52,768 bases of DNA from contig CANCAY010000014.1 of the NCBI GenBank assembly GCA_947374225.1, positions 1 through 52,768 on the forward strand, given 5' to 3'. A program made the position numbers and the translations under genes. Of the stretch, positions 40,433 to 50,762 are shown piece by piece. How positions within the stretch are numbered: position 1 is the stretch's first letter; each line of letters starts with the position of its first letter. The DNA comes from Chitinophagaceae bacterium (GTDB lineage Bacteria; Bacteroidota; Bacteroidia; Chitinophagales; Chitinophagaceae). Below the pieces are notes generated by a model. It had not been told where the DNA came from and did not search any database. It saw nothing but the letters and a program-made list of their open reading frames with translations.

Positions 40433-42412
40433 TTACTTATCGGTCACAATTGACCAATGTGATTTAAGGTCTTTCAGTTTAGAGTTGTAGAAAGAAGGGG
40501 GTTGAATATTCGCTTCATTAGACATGTACTTGCCGTTGGGCAAATAACCAATGTAAAAATTGGACCCAAATTTCTCCTTAGCAAGCACCCAGGCCAAATA
40601 TTCATAGGAGTCAAATTCAGTTTCAAGGAGTATTTTATTTTGAGCAGGTGCTAGGCTATCAAAGACAGCAACTAAGTTAGATTGTAAACTCGGGTTTTGC
40701 GCAAAATAATGATCCATTTTAGTTCGTTGAAAAATGGTTTTACTGCCTTCCAACATTTTAGGAGAATGAGACAAGACTCTTTTTAGATAGAAAGGGTCGG
40801 CAATAATGGGTTTGGCTCTATTGAAGTACACCGGCAGGAGTGCTACAAAAAACATGGATATCATTGCAAGCTGAATCCATTTTGTGTTTTCTAAATGTTT
40901 GAAAATGATATAAGCGCAGCAAACAATTAATAAAGTAACTAAGGGAAGTAGGAGTCTAAAATTAAAAGCACTGTATCTAAATAGTAAAGAGAATAAAGAG
41001 AAAGAAAAGATGAAATAGAAAATACCGAATAAGTATTTTTTAGTGATCTTGGCTTTAAAAAGCAGCATTAAAGCAACCAGCATAAAACCAAAATGAAAAA
41101 GACTACCTGCAGTATCCTCGTTTAAATGATTATTAATGGTGAAAGCTTCTCCTGCCCAATTATTACCCGGATCGTTTTCTGATACCCCAAGTATTTTATG
41201 AAAGCCACTCACTCCAGCATGAATTAGTTTATTGAATGGGTCAAGTGGAATGGATATAAAATCAGCTAACTGTTTGATGTTATTTGAAAGCATGTATTTG
41301 ATACTTAACTTATCACTCACAATAGATGCGTTATTATCAAAGACACCCTGTCCGGTGATAGAACCAAAATAATGCATGTTATGTGAAAGAAAAGGAGCCA
41401 GTACTATTAAAGCAATGAGTAAAGAAATCCCTACAAAATATAATACCTGAATTGAATACTGCTTTGTATTCAGGTTTGTATTAATTTTTTGACATAAGAA
41501 AATGAATAAATACAAAGCAATAGGAAAAGCAAAAATGGCCACATTGTATTTTGTTAAAATACCAAGCGTAAGGGACAAGGCAAGGAATATTGTATTACTA
41601 AAGAAGTTCTTTTTCTCAATCATATTCTCATTTCCCTTCTCTTTTTCTTTTTCCTTCTCTTTTACAATAGCCACTGTAAAATAAACGAAGCTTATAAAAA
41701 AGAAAGTGGCTAGTAAATCAGTTTGTGTAGTAGTGGCTTGGAATACAATCATAGGAAGGGAGGCAACCATTAGCAAGGCAAATAATTGTCCTTTATGATT
41801 TATGCCAACTAATTTAAAAAGCAAACTCACTTCGCACAATACACCCACAAATGAAAAAAACTGAACTAGGTTCGCAAAACTATCAGTGCCAGATAAAATT
41901 TGCAAATTTAATATTACATATTCTGACAGTGGAGAAGTAAGTACTTGTCTATAAATATTGGTTGGATAAGGATAAATGTTTTTGTCCTGTATCCAATGCA
42001 ATACTCTAGGCATATGATAGGCCATACTGTCCCAGTTATTGGGCGGCACAAATACGGATAATAATAGAAGTGGTAAAACTACTAATACTAAAACGGTAAT
42101 TAATACGCTACTTGAAAAAGAGACTTTAGGAGAAGAAGGATTTAAGGGATTGAATTTAAAAGCATTAAGAATAGCTTCTAAAGAACCTTTGCTTTTAATA
42201 AAATAAATAAGCGCAGCAATAAATACCATTAACCAACCCAGTCCAATATTGGTTTTGGTTAAGGCATTATTTAAAGAGAGTATTTCACAAAAAAGATAAG
42301 AGAAAAAGCAAGTGGCAATAAATGACTTAATAAACGCAGTTCTTAAACCAGCTACTTTTAAAAAGTTTAAGAAAATGAATAAGGCCGAAAAGAAAAGTAA
42401 AATGATTGCCAT
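40433..42412 (-). CDS. GT39-like membrane glycosyltransferase
   Basis: 659 residues, about twelve membrane helices. The first outer loop has PPNNWDSMAYHMPRVLHWIQ (near residue 128) with the Asp expected for GT-C enzymes that use polyprenyl-phosphate sugars. A cytoplasmic loop near residue 250 is a Lys/Glu repeat (KEKEKEKEKGNEN), coded by an A/G-rich run that may be length-variable. The C-terminal soluble part ends in FYNSKLKDLKSHW. It likely adds a sugar on the periplasmic side to a lipid-linked glycan or a protein. Confidence 0.75.
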   Translation of the reverse strand: MAIILLFFSALFIFLNFLKVAGLRTAFIKSFIATCFFSYLFCEILSLNNALTKTNIGLGWLMVFIAALIYFIKSKGSLEAILNAFKFNPLNPSSPKVSFSSSVLITVLVLVVLPLLLLSVFVPPNNWDSMAYHMPRVLHWIQDKNIYPYPTNIYRQVLTSPLSEYVILNLQILSGTDSFANLVQFFSFVGVLCEVSLLFKLVGINHKGQLFALLMVASLPMIVFQATTTQTDLLATFFFISFVYFTVAIVKEKEKEKEKGNENMIEKKNFFSNTIFLALSLTLGILTKYNVAIFAFPIALYLFIFLCQKINTNLNTKQYSIQVLYFVGISLLIALIVLAPFLSHNMHYFGSITGQGVFDNNASIVSDKLSIKYMLSNNIKQLADFISIPLDPFNKLIHAGVSGFHKILGVSENDPGNNWAGEAFTINNHLNEDTAGSLFHFGFMLVALMLLFKAKITKKYLFGIFYFIFSFSLFSLLFRYSAFNFRLLLPLVTLLIVCCAYIIFKHLENTKWIQLAMISMFFVALLPVYFNRAKPIIADPFYLKRVLSHSPKMLEGSKTIFQRTKMDHYFAQNPSLQSNLVAVFDSLAPAQNKILLETEFDSYEYLAWVLAKEKFGSNFYIGYLPNGKYMSNEANIQPPSFYNSKLKDLKSHWSIVTDK

Positions 42413-42429
42413 AGGAAAAAGTTTAATGA

Positions 42430-43389
42430 CTATTTACCTAGGCTCTTAAATATCTTGATATTATAAAACTTGTCGTCTTCGTAATTACCAAACTTAGCTG
42501 CATTTTGGAATAAGTCATTTATGATGTCTTTAATACCAAATACAGGGGTAAAACCTAAAGCAAGTTTAGCATGTTGGATTGAGACTTTATAATTTCTAAA
42601 ATCTTGCACGTCGTTAATATGCACTTTAATTTCTTTACCTAGGTTCTTAGACATTTCCACTCCCACAATATCACCAATTTGACCTAGGGTATAATTATCG
42701 GATGCAACATTAAATACGCCTGAGATATTATCTGGAGCTTGAATGGCACGAATAAAAGCAGAACAAGCATCCTGAATATGATAAATTGGTCTCCAAATAG
42801 AAGGATTGTTTACTGTGATTTCACCCAATGTCATTGCATTCTTAAACATGGTATTTACTACTAAGTCAAAACGCATTCTATCACTATAACCACAAACGGT
42901 TCCTTGTCTTAAAGCTATCACTGAAAAATTATCGTCTTTTAATTGCATCACCCCATTCTCTCCTTGTAGTTTAGAAATACCATAAGGATACGCACAGGTA
43001 GTTGGAGATTTTTCGTCATACAATTCGTCTACGGTATAACCATACACAGAACAAGAAGAAGCATATATAAAACGCTTTACTCCCGCTCTCTTACTTTCAT
43101 AAGACAGGTAAGCAGGGCAAGCAGCATTTTGAATAAAGTTTTCTGACGGCGAAAATTCAGCCATTGGGTCGTTAGACACGCCACCTAAAAAGATTACGGT
43201 ATCATACCCTACTAATTCTTTATGGGTAACCTGGAATAAATCTTTTTTAATTAATTCTACTTTAGGATCTAAATTATTACCAAACCATAAATCATCAATT
43301 ACGGTGATCTTGTAGTCAAGTCTCATTAACCTTTTACAAAGTTCAGTTCCAATATATCCAGCACCGCCTGCTAATAGAATTTTTTTCAT
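42430..43389 (-). CDS. NAD-dependent epimerase/dehydratase (extended SDR)
   Basis: 319 residues. Rossmann start KKILLAGGAGYIGTELCKRL, Ser in YASSCSVYGY, and the catalytic Tyr-x3-Lys in CAYPYGISKLQGE. It acts on a nucleotide sugar; the closest likeness is to UDP-glucose 4-epimerase or GDP-sugar epimerases of surface polysaccharide loci, with no more exact assignment possible. It follows the RmlD-like gene by 5 nt in the glycan operon. Confidence 0.85.
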   Translation of the reverse strand: MKKILLAGGAGYIGTELCKRLMRLDYKITVIDDLWFGNNLDPKVELIKKDLFQVTHKELVGYDTVIFLGGVSNDPMAEFSPSENFIQNAACPAYLSYESKRAGVKRFIYASSCSVYGYTVDELYDEKSPTTCAYPYGISKLQGENGVMQLKDDNFSVIALRQGTVCGYSDRMRFDLVVNTMFKNAMTLGEITVNNPSIWRPIYHIQDACSAFIRAIQAPDNISGVFNVASDNYTLGQIGDIVGVEMSKNLGKEIKVHINDVQDFRNYKVSIQHAKLALGFTPVFGIKDIINDLFQNAAKFGNYEDDKFYNIKIFKSLGK

Positions 43390-43394
43390 GGTTT

Positions 43395-44108
43395 TTATTT
43401 ATTAAATAAGCTATTGTAAACCGAGCAATCCAAGGAAGTATCCTTTGGCATTTTAACACTCATGTCCTTAATACTTATTTGGTCAATATTTTCAGCACCC
43501 AAACTTAATGCATATTCATATACCGATTTCCTAGTTCCTCCAATATGAATGACGCCATTATAGTTGGAAAGTACAATATTTTTAATTTTCTCCGCAATTA
43601 CAGAGGCCGGCTCACGGGAAGTGAATTGATCTGTAAAAGCTGCTTTATAGGGAAATTCGTCTGGGCCGAAAGATAGTCTAATAATTACCCAGCTATTCAA
43701 CATTTGAACAGCGCATTCCCCACCAAGCTTAGACCAAGCATATTTATTTTGAGGTAATAGTTCTGCGTTTTCATTGTACTCCCCTTTGTCACCTGCAAAT
43801 ACATAGTCGGTAGATATATATACTAAACGCATATTTCGTTTAAAACATTCCGCACTCAATAAAGCAGTTCCAATAATATTAGACTGAATAGCTTGTGCAA
43901 TGTCCTCATTAATTTTAGGAGGAGAGATCATAGCAGCACAATGCAGTATAGTGGTAATAGTAGGATGCTGGTCTAAGAATGAATTTATTTCTGATGCATT
44001 GGCTATATCAAATTCAGCCCTAGTGGCGCCGATAGCTTCTGGAATTAAAGCCTGTACTGCTTTTCCTAGTTTTCCTGCCGCACCTGTAATTAAGATGGTA
44101 TTACTCAT
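43395..44108 (-). CDS. SDR reductase, dTDP-4-dehydrorhamnose reductase-like (RfbD)
   Basis: 237 residues from ATG 44108; a TTG two codons earlier is less likely. Short SDR: TILITGAAGKLGKAVQAL, DYVFAGDKGEYNENAELLPQ and the Tyr-x3-Lys motif in NKYAWSKLGGECAV, which match the RmlD family (reduction of 4-keto-6-deoxy sugars). It follows the RmlC-like epimerase gene by 8 nt. RmlA and RmlB are not seen in the window, so the keto-sugar may be something other than dTDP-rhamnose. Confidence 0.8.
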   Translation of the reverse strand: MSNTILITGAAGKLGKAVQALIPEAIGATRAEFDIANASEINSFLDQHPTITTILHCAAMISPPKINEDIAQAIQSNIIGTALLSAECFKRNMRLVYISTDYVFAGDKGEYNENAELLPQNKYAWSKLGGECAVQMLNSWVIIRLSFGPDEFPYKAAFTDQFTSREPASVIAEKIKNIVLSNYNGVIHIGGTRKSVYEYALSLGAENIDQISIKDMSVKMPKDTSLDCSVYNSLFNK

Positions 44109-44116
44109 AGCCAAAA

Positions 44117-44737
44117 TTAAATAGAAAATTGTTTAGCGTCTTCTCTGTCTAACCATTGCTTAACAGACAAACCATTAATGTCTTTTGAAGTAGCAATAAA
44201 AGAATCCTTTAAATCAAAAAACAAGTTCTTTAATTTAGGATCACAAATGCTCCAGTCAATGTCCTCCGCAAAAGGAGAAACACCTGCTTCACATTCCCCA
44301 TTGTAGGAACCTGAACAAAAATACTCTATATAAGAGTCTTCTAAAAAGAAGTTACCATGCGCACAACCTTCTGGAACCCAAATCCAACTTGTATTGCCGT
44401 CTGTTGAATTAGCCGGCATATTAAAAGCCATTATTTTCCCTTGGGTAGGAGAACCCTGACGCAGATCCAAAATTAAATCCACCATATGACCGGTAATTGT
44501 TCTAACCAATTTACCCATATTCGGATTCCACTGAAAATGTAAGCCTCTTAGTACATTACGACGAGAATAACTTTCATTAGACTGCATAATGCCATTAGGA
44601 AATACCTTTAATTCATTATTAATGAAGTCAGAAACACGGAAAGTCTCCGTAAAAAAACCTCGTTTATCGGTAAAACGCTCAAAGTTGATAAGCTTTACTC
44701 CTGGTATTTGAGCCTCGGTAATGGATGTGATTTTCAT
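44117..44737 (-). CDS. RmlC-like nucleotide-sugar 3,5-epimerase
   Basis: 206 residues, cupin fold. Family residues: RGFFTETFRVSDF, RRNVLRGLHFQWNPNMGKLV (catalytic His), HMVDLILDLRQGSPTQGK, and WVPEGCAHGNFFLEDSYIEY with the acid/base Tyr region. It converts a 4-keto-6-deoxy sugar to the L-form; slightly longer than typical RmlC (about 180-190). First gene of a sub-operon after the terminator at 44811-44840, with the two SDR genes following. Confidence 0.87.
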   Translation of the reverse strand: MKITSITEAQIPGVKLINFERFTDKRGFFTETFRVSDFINNELKVFPNGIMQSNESYSRRNVLRGLHFQWNPNMGKLVRTITGHMVDLILDLRQGSPTQGKIMAFNMPANSTDGNTSWIWVPEGCAHGNFFLEDSYIEYFCSGSYNGECEAGVSPFAEDIDWSICDPKLKNLFFDLKDSFIATSKDINGLSVKQWLDREDAKQFSI

Positions 44738-44810
44738 ATTGCAAAAATACTTGAGAAAAGACGGTTTACCAAATGTTAATATATGATATAATTAAAATAT
44801 GTATGCTGCT

Positions 44811-44840
44811 AAAAAACAAAACCCACCGAATGGGTGGGTT
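44811..44840 (-). terminator. rho-independent terminator after fcl
   Basis: On the minus strand AACCCACC pairs with GGTGGGTT around a 5-nt loop, followed by TTGTTTTTT. It lies 24 nt past the fcl stop and ends the upstream part of the glycan locus. Confidence 0.85.
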
Positions 44841-44864
44841 AGTAATATATAGTTTATAAATGTC

Positions 44865-45791
44865 TTAGAATTGATCAACCACTTCAGCAATTGTTTTTCT
44901 TATTCCATCTTGTAGCTGTATGCTTGGTTTCCACCCTAGCTTAGAAAGTTTAGTGGTGTCCATTAATTTACGAGGTGTGCCGTCTGGCTTGGTGGTGTCA
45001 AATTCAAGTGTGCCGTTATAGCCTACTTCGGTTGCTATTAAGGTAGCCAATTCTTTTATTGAGATGTCTTCGCCCCAGCCTATGTTTACAAGGCCGGCTT
45101 CATTGTAGTTTTGTAAAAGGAAGAAGCTAGCGTCTGCTAAGTCATCAACGTGCATGAATTCACGACGTGGTGTGCCTGTGCCCCAAATCACAACCTTAGG
45201 GTCGTTATTTTTCTTAGCCAATATAATACGGCGAATTAAAGCAGGAAGTACATGTGAGTTTTCTGGATGGTAATTGTCGTTAGTGCCATATAAATTAGTA
45301 GGTATGGAGGAAATAAAATTGCAACCATATTGAGCGCGATAACTATCACACATTTCAATACCTGCAATTTTAGCAATTGCGTAGGGCTGATTGGTAGATT
45401 CTAAATATCCACTTAGCAAATATTCTTCTTTCAATGGTTGTGGTGCTAGTTTAGGATAAATACAAGAAGACCCTAAAAACAATAATTTTTTTACTCCATT
45501 TAAATAGGCCGCATGAATCACGTTTGCCTCCATCATGATATTATCATAAATGAAGTCAGCGCGATACGTATTGTTAGCATAAATTCCACCCACTTTCGCA
45601 GCAGCCAAAATTACATAGTCAGGCTTGTCAACATGGAAGAAACTATTCACTAAGTCTTGATTCCTTAAATCTAATTCACTCGAGGTTCTATAAATAATAT
45701 TCTGATACCCTTCGGCTTTTAACTTACGCTCTATAGCAGAACCCACCATCCCTCTGTGTCCAGCAATATATATTTTAGCAGATTTTTCCAT
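44865..45791 (-). CDS. fcl: GDP-L-fucose synthase
   Basis: 308 residues. It makes GDP-L-fucose from GDP-4-keto-6-deoxymannose by 3,5-epimerisation and NADPH reduction. Complete family motifs: [11 protein letters not shown] (10-20), [33 protein letters not shown] with Ser108/109, and the catalytic Tyr137 and Lys141 in [12 protein letters not shown]. It follows gmd by 5 nt, so the two-step pathway is complete. A second copy (51392-52321) in the same locus lacks the Tyr. Confidence 0.95.
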   Translation of the reverse strand: MEKSAKIYIAGHRGMVGSAIERKLKAEGYQNIIYRTSSELDLRNQDLVNSFFHVDKPDYVILAAAKVGGIYANNTYRADFIYDNIMMEANVIHAAYLNGVKKLLFLGSSCIYPKLAPQPLKEEYLLSGYLESTNQPYAIAKIAGIEMCDSYRAQYGCNFISSIPTNLYGTNDNYHPENSHVLPALIRRIILAKKNNDPKVVIWGTGTPRREFMHVDDLADASFFLLQNYNEAGLVNIGWGEDISIKELATLIATEVGYNGTLEFDTTKPDGTPRKLMDTTKLSKLGWKPSIQLQDGIRKTIAEVVDQF

Positions 45792-45796
45792 ATTGT

Positions 45797-46906
45797 CTAT
45801 TCGCTTTCTTTTGTTGGTGTATATCCATTCTGCTTTAGTAACAACTCTTTTTTAAATAATTCAATATCACTAGCCACCATTTCTTTAACTAAGCCGGCTA
45901 GATCATATTTAGGCTTCCATCCAAGTTTAGTCATTGCTTTAGAAGGATCCCCAATTAGTAAATCAACTTCTGTTGGACGATAATATGTAGGATCAACTCG
46001 AACAACAGTTGTGCCAATTGGCAAAACATAAACCCCTGCATTCGTAAGTACATAACCTTCTTCTTTTTCACCCTCTCCTCTAAAACCAAGCTCAATGCCT
46101 AATTCAGCAAAAGTCATTTTAACAAAATCACGAATGGTAGTGGTGATGCCTGTAGCCAAAACAAAATCTTCTGGCTTCTCTTGCTGAAGCATTAAGTACA
46201 TGCCTTCAATATAATCTTTAGCATGTCCCCAGTCACGCTGCGCATTTAAGTTACCTAAGTATAAACAGTTGTCTAAGCCAAGCACAATACGCGCAGCTGC
46301 ACGAGTAACTTTACGTGTTAAAAATGTTTCACCACGTTGAGGTGACTCATGATTAAATAAAATACCATTACAAGCATACATATTATAGGCTTCACGATAG
46401 TTCACTGTAATCCAATATGCATATAACTTTGCAACTCCATAGGGAGAACGAGGATAGAAGGGAGTAGTTTCAGACTGAGGAACTGCTTGCACTAAACCGT
46501 ATAACTCAGAAGTAGATGCTTGGTAGAATTTTGTTTTTTGTGTTAAACCTAGTAATCTGATTGCTTCTAATATTCTCAAAGTACCAATACCGTCAACATT
46601 GGCAGTATATTCAGGTTCTTCAAAACTAACTTGCACGTGACTCATGGCACCCAAATTGTAAATCTCATCAGGTTGCACTTCCTGAATGATTCTTATTAAG
46701 TTAGTGCTATCTGATAAGTCACCATAATGTAAATGAAGATGCCTGTCTGGAATATGTGGATCTTCATAAATATGATCAATTCTTTGTGTATTAAACAAAG
46801 AAGATCTTCGCTTAATTCCATGCACTTCATAATCGTTGTTTAAGAGAAATTCAGCTAAGTATGCTCCGTCTTGTCCTGTAATACCTGTAATTAGGGCTAT
46901 TTTCAT
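45797..46906 (-). CDS. gmd: GDP-mannose 4,6-dehydratase
   Basis: 369 residues from ATG 46906; seven extra codons upstream are possible but less likely. It converts GDP-D-mannose to GDP-4-keto-6-deoxy-D-mannose. Family motifs: [58 protein letters not shown] (Tyr-x3-Lys) and [19 protein letters not shown]. It follows a terminator and is the first gene of the gmd-fcl pair, which provides GDP-fucose for the surface glycan. Confidence 0.96.
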   Translation of the reverse strand: MKIALITGITGQDGAYLAEFLLNNDYEVHGIKRRSSLFNTQRIDHIYEDPHIPDRHLHLHYGDLSDSTNLIRIIQEVQPDEIYNLGAMSHVQVSFEEPEYTANVDGIGTLRILEAIRLLGLTQKTKFYQASTSELYGLVQAVPQSETTPFYPRSPYGVAKLYAYWITVNYREAYNMYACNGILFNHESPQRGETFLTRKVTRAAARIVLGLDNCLYLGNLNAQRDWGHAKDYIEGMYLMLQQEKPEDFVLATGITTTIRDFVKMTFAELGIELGFRGEGEKEEGYVLTNAGVYVLPIGTTVVRVDPTYYRPTEVDLLIGDPSKAMTKLGWKPKYDLAGLVKEMVASDIELFKKELLLKQNGYTPTKESE

Positions 46907-46950
46907 TCTGTAATGTCTTGGGTGCAAATTTAAGTACTTATTAAATAGAA

Positions 46951-46969
46951 AAACCCGCAGTGCGGGTTT
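46951..46969 (-). terminator. rho-independent terminator after the sugar transferase gene
   Basis: AAACCCGC-AGT-GCGGGTTT, a perfect 8-bp stem. On the minus strand it is followed by a TTC tract. It lies 28 nt past the stop of the sugar transferase gene. Confidence 0.8.
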
Positions 46970-46996
46970 AGATTTAGAGTAATATCGTTATAATTA

Positions 46997-47596
46997 CTAT
47001 CCCTTAAATTCTTCCATAGTTACATGTCCATCTGCACTAATTCCCTTTCTTTGAATTACATTAATAAATGTCATCCAAAGTATTTTTATATCTAAAACAA
47101 AAGATTGTTTTTCTACATACTCAACATCATACTTGAATTTTTGTTCCCAACCAATAGCATTACGGCCGTTCACCTGAGCCCATCCTGTAATACCAGGTTT
47201 AACATTATGCCTTTTAGCTTGTTCTGTACTATATCTTGAAAGATATTGCATTAACAAAGGTCTTGGCCCAACCAAACTCATATCTCCTTTCAAAACATTA
47301 ACTAATTGTAATAATTCATCTAGAGAAGCGGACCTTACGACTCTTCCAGCTTTAGTTAATCTTAATTCATCTGACAAAGGAATTCCTTCTTGATCAAATG
47401 CATCCCTCATTGTTTTTAACTTAACAATCTTAAATGGTTTTGCATCAAGACCTGGCCTTTGCTGAAAAAAGAACACCTTCCCATTATTAACAAAAAATAG
47501 GAAAATTACTATGATTAATATAATGGGGGAAAGGATAATCAAAAGAAAGAAAGAGATAAAAAAATCACTCAACGGTTTTAAAAAATGTCTGTACAT
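46997..47596 (-). CDS. undecaprenyl-phosphate sugar-1-phosphate transferase (PglC type)
   Basis: 199 residues, the size of monotopic PglC-type enzymes. An N-terminal re-entrant membrane helix (about 10-33) is followed by [20 protein letters not shown], the catalytic Asp-Glu in [20 protein letters not shown] and [12 protein letters not shown]. It loads the first sugar onto undecaprenyl phosphate to start the repeat unit. With the PglE-, PglD- and PglF-like enzymes it suggests the initiating sugar is a bacillosamine-like amino sugar. 3 nt after the aminotransferase gene. Confidence 0.93.
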   Translation of the reverse strand: MYRHFLKPLSDFFISFFLLIILSPIILIIVIFLFFVNNGKVFFFQQRPGLDAKPFKIVKLKTMRDAFDQEGIPLSDELRLTKAGRVVRSASLDELLQLVNVLKGDMSLVGPRPLLMQYLSRYSTEQAKRHNVKPGITGWAQVNGRNAIGWEQKFKYDVEYVEKQSFVLDIKILWMTFINVIQRKGISADGHVTMEEFKG

Positions 47597-47599
47597 AAA

Positions 47600-48751
47600 T
47601 TAACTATGCTTAGAGAAAATTATATCTAAACAATTAAAGATTCTGTCAAATTCTTCACCAGTTAAATTAGACCCACTTGGAAGACATAGTCCATTTTCAA
47701 ATAATTTATCTGATACTCCGTTTAAATAGCTTTTTGAAGACGCAAATATTGGTTGTTGATGCATTGGTTTCCACAGAGGACGAGTTTCAATATTTTCTTC
47801 ATCCATTGCTAATCTGATTACTTCACGCGTTAACCCTTTGTTTTTTGTAGGGTCAACTACAATACAGGTGAGCCAACGGTTAGAATAATAACCTTGAGGC
47901 TCTTCTTGAAACTGAATATTAAAACCAGCATTATTGTGTTTTGCGAAGTAGTTCTTATATCTTTCAAAATTATTTCTTCTGGCAGCAACACGATCACTTA
48001 AAACTTCTAATTGTCCTCTTCCAATACCAGCTAATACATTAGACATTCTATAATTATAACCTATGTGTGAATGCTGATAGTGAGGAGCTGAGTCTCTTGC
48101 TTGAGTGGCAAGAAAACGTGCCTTTTCAATCATTTTTGCATTCTCAGATAATAATGCTCCACCGCCTGATGTAGTAATAATTTTGTTTCCGTTGAAACTC
48201 AAAACACCAAACTCGCCAAAGCTTCCGCAAGGTTTATTTTCAATATTGGATCCTAATGCTTCAGCTGCATCTTCAATAACTGGAACATTATATTCATTTG
48301 CTATAGAAGTAATATCCTCCATTTTAGCAGGCATACCATAAAGGTGAACAGGAATAATTGCCTTAGGCAATTTCCCATTTTGTTTAGCTTCTTCCAGTGC
48401 GGCTTTTAATAATACAGGATCCATGTTCCAAGTGTCGCTCTCTGAATCAATAAAAACAGGTATTGCTCCTTGATAAGCAATTGGGTTTGCAGAAGCAGAA
48501 AAAGTAATAGATTGACAAAATACCGCGTCTCCGGCCTTCACCCCCAAGAGTATCAATGCCAAGTGAATTGCCGAAGTGCCGGATGACAAGGCAGCAGCAT
48601 GGCTAGATTTTGTTTGTTCTTGTAAACCATGTTCAAATGCATTTACATGAGGACCTAATGGAGCAATCCAATTAGTTGCAAATGCTTCATTTACATACTG
48701 AAGTTCATTATTACCTATATGTGGAGAAGAAAGCCAAATTTTATTAGACAT
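47600..48751 (-). CDS. PLP-dependent sugar aminotransferase (DegT/PglE type)
   Basis: 383 residues. It adds an amino group at C4 of the 4-keto sugar. PLP motifs: SSGTSAIHLAL (57-67), HLYG, VIEDAAEALGS (159-169) and the Schiff-base Lys190 in LSFNGNKIITTSGGGAL. The start IWLSSPHIGNNELQYVNEAF is typical of PglE/PseC-like enzymes. It lies 3 nt after the ketosynthase III gene; the whole run from 52768 to 46997 is one operon with gaps of 0-10 nt. Confidence 0.93.
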   Translation of the reverse strand: MSNKIWLSSPHIGNNELQYVNEAFATNWIAPLGPHVNAFEHGLQEQTKSSHAAALSSGTSAIHLALILLGVKAGDAVFCQSITFSASANPIAYQGAIPVFIDSESDTWNMDPVLLKAALEEAKQNGKLPKAIIPVHLYGMPAKMEDITSIANEYNVPVIEDAAEALGSNIENKPCGSFGEFGVLSFNGNKIITTSGGGALLSENAKMIEKARFLATQARDSAPHYQHSHIGYNYRMSNVLAGIGRGQLEVLSDRVAARRNNFERYKNYFAKHNNAGFNIQFQEEPQGYYSNRWLTCIVVDPTKNKGLTREVIRLAMDEENIETRPLWKPMHQQPIFASSKSYLNGVSDKLFENGLCLPSGSNLTGEEFDRIFNCLDIIFSKHS

Positions 48752-48754
48752 AAA

Positions 48755-49756
48755 TTAAAAGTTCAAAGTTACACCACCCCATGAATAACCAACTCCAAAA
48801 CCTGCCAATAAAACCTTTTTTTTATTTATTATTGCCTTTGAATTGATTGCTTCTTTTAATGCTATTGGAATTGTAGAAGAGACTGTATTCCCGCAATTTT
48901 CCAAATAATAATAAAAATTTTCTTCTTGAATTCCTATTTTTTTTCTTAAGTGTTCTAACATAAATTTATTTGCTTGATGAAAAATAAACAAGTCTATTGA
49001 ATCTAATTTAGTTTCATTTTTAATTAAAATATCATTTACTAGTTCCGGAACTGCCTTTGATGTGAAAGAAAATATTTCGGGACCATTCATGAAAAGACAT
49101 GATGGATTGCTCATAATATTATTTGTATCTAAACTAGTAATATTTGTTTTATTGGGAAATCTAGTTCCCCCTTCTTTTACTATTAAATTATTTGCACCGC
49201 TTCCATCTGTTCCCAAACTAAAATTGTTAATTTCAGCAAAGCCTTCTGTTGAAATAATTGTAGCAGTAGCACCATCACCAAAAATTGTTTTATTTGACTT
49301 ATCATTTGGGTTTATAAATTTAGAGTATGTCTCTGACGTTATGAATAAAATATTTTTAGCGATTCCGGCAAATAATAGCCCTTTTGCTAATGCTAATCCA
49401 TATACATATCCTGAACAACCTAGATTAAAATCAAGTGCTCCAGCGCTCCTAGAAAGACGAAGTTTATCTTGTAAAATACATGCGGTTGTAGGTAATAAAT
49501 AATCAGGACTTTGAGTACAATATAATATAAAATCAATTGTTTCTCGATTTATCTCATATTCTTTAAACAGTATATTAGAAACCTTAATTGCCATATCTGA
49601 GGCAAATTCATCTTTAGAAGTTATAAAACGATTTCTTATACCTGTTTTAGACATAATTTTATCAATAGCCCATTCAGGATGTTCTCTATTTATATCTTCA
49701 TTAGAAAATGAATTACTTGGCAAATAATAACTTAATGCCTTAATGTATGCTTGCAT
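48755..49756 (-). CDS. ketoacyl-ACP synthase III (FabH-like)
   Basis: 333 residues, thiolase fold. The full triad is visible: Cys114 in FNLGCSGYVYG, His260 in IFHQANKFM and Asn290 in ENCGNTVSS, plus TGIRNRFI near the start. It condenses an acyl-CoA starter with malonyl-ACP. In this glycan locus it is unlikely to serve bulk fatty acid synthesis. Next to a FabG-like reductase and an acyl carrier protein it probably builds a short 3-keto/3-hydroxyacyl group for an amino sugar. Visibly more A/T-rich than the act operon. Confidence 0.88.
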   Translation of the reverse strand: MQAYIKALSYYLPSNSFSNEDINREHPEWAIDKIMSKTGIRNRFITSKDEFASDMAIKVSNILFKEYEINRETIDFILYCTQSPDYLLPTTACILQDKLRLSRSAGALDFNLGCSGYVYGLALAKGLLFAGIAKNILFITSETYSKFINPNDKSNKTIFGDGATATIISTEGFAEINNFSLGTDGSGANNLIVKEGGTRFPNKTNITSLDTNNIMSNPSCLFMNGPEIFSFTSKAVPELVNDILIKNETKLDSIDLFIFHQANKFMLEHLRKKIGIQEENFYYYLENCGNTVSSTIPIALKEAINSKAIINKKKVLLAGFGVGYSWGGVTLNF

Positions 49757-49766
49757 TTAACATAAT

Positions 49767-50519
49767 TTAATTATTTAATAAATACCCGCCATCTATATCA
49801 ATATTAGAACCAGTCATCCATTTTGAATTTTCGGAAAGTAGAAATTGAACTAAATAAACGATATCTATTATTTCTCCTAGCCCAAGTGGATATTTAGTAG
49901 ATAGGTTACTCATTTGAAAATCTGAGGTAACATTTGTGTTTTCTATTAAATCAGTTTTAACAACACCTGGCGAAACCACATTAACTCTAATATTTTGTAA
50001 TGAAAGCTCGCTAGCTAGTACTTTAGCATAACTATTTAAAGCACCTTTTGACGCTGCATATATTGAAGTCCCAGGAACTCCTACTTTAGCTGCAATTGAT
50101 GAAATTATTACTATTGAAGCCCCTTTCTTAATTTTTTTTGAATGTAATAATTTTTGTACTAGAAAGAAATTAGAAAAAACATTGGTGTAAAATAGATCGA
50201 TTACTTTTTTTTCAGTAATTAATTTTGCTGGTGTATAATCAATTATTCCTGCATTTAAAACAAGACCATCAAGTGTGTCAATTTCTTGCACTAGGTTAGA
50301 TATGTCTTCTAAATTACAGACATCAGCAAGTATTCCTTTATTAAAATTTAAATTTGAAAGTTCAAATTCGTTAGAAATTTTATTCAACTTGGTTTGATTT
50401 CTGCCACTTATAGTTAATTGTGCCTTGTATTCATTTAACATCCTGGAAATGCCTAAGCCAATTCCAGATGTAGCGCCAGTAACTAGAATTTTTTTATTAG
50501 AGAAATTCTCATTGATCAT
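49767..50519 (-). CDS. SDR reductase, FabG-like
   Basis: 250 residues. KKILVTGATSGIGLGIS (9-25), NAG (89-91), Ser140/141, Tyr154-x3-Lys158 in YAASKGALNSYAK and the C-terminal TGSNIDIDGGYLL, the standard ending of FabG-like reductases. It likely reduces a 3-ketoacyl-ACP to the 3-hydroxyacyl form. It overlaps the acyl carrier protein gene by 4 nt and is followed by the ketosynthase III gene, so the three work as a unit. Confidence 0.87.
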   Translation of the reverse strand: MINENFSNKKILVTGATSGIGLGISRMLNEYKAQLTISGRNQTKLNKISNEFELSNLNFNKGILADVCNLEDISNLVQEIDTLDGLVLNAGIIDYTPAKLITEKKVIDLFYTNVFSNFFLVQKLLHSKKIKKGASIVIISSIAAKVGVPGTSIYAASKGALNSYAKVLASELSLQNIRVNVVSPGVVKTDLIENTNVTSDFQMSNLSTKYPLGLGEIIDIVYLVQFLLSENSKWMTGSNIDIDGGYLLNN

Positions 50520-50752
50520 TTTAAATTACTTTCTAGTGATTCAATTAGATCACAGACTGTCTTTGAATTCTGGATTTGGTTTGGCGATATTATTATTTTA
50601 AATTCATCTTCGCAAAGAACTATTAATGACAATATTATCAAAGAATTCCATTCTTCTAAGTCTTTAAATTTTGTATCTAAAGTAATTAATGATGGATCTG
50701 TTTCGTCAAATAATAATCTGAACTGGTCTAAAAATACATTTTCTTTAATCAT
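50516..50752 (-). CDS. acyl carrier protein
   Basis: 78 residues, four-helix ACP pattern. The phosphopantetheine attachment site is Ser37 in LEEWNSLIILSLIVLCEDEF (the usual D-S-L is N-S-L here, as often in specialised carriers). Acidic helices flank it. It is dedicated to the neighbouring ketosynthase and reductase. Its end overlaps the SDR start by 4 nt. Confidence 0.85.
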   Translation of the reverse strand: MIKENVFLDQFRLLFDETDPSLITLDTKFKDLEEWNSLIILSLIVLCEDEFKIIISPNQIQNSKTVCDLIESLESNLK

Positions 50753-50762
50753 AATCTAAATT

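Noticed and set aside
41640..41680. Regulatory repeat (A/G-rich hexamers)
   Set aside because: It lies within the GT39-like coding frame and only codes a Lys/Glu run.
49062..49502. 146-aa plus-strand gene
   Set aside because: Antisense shadow of the ketosynthase III, whose full triad is present on the other strand.
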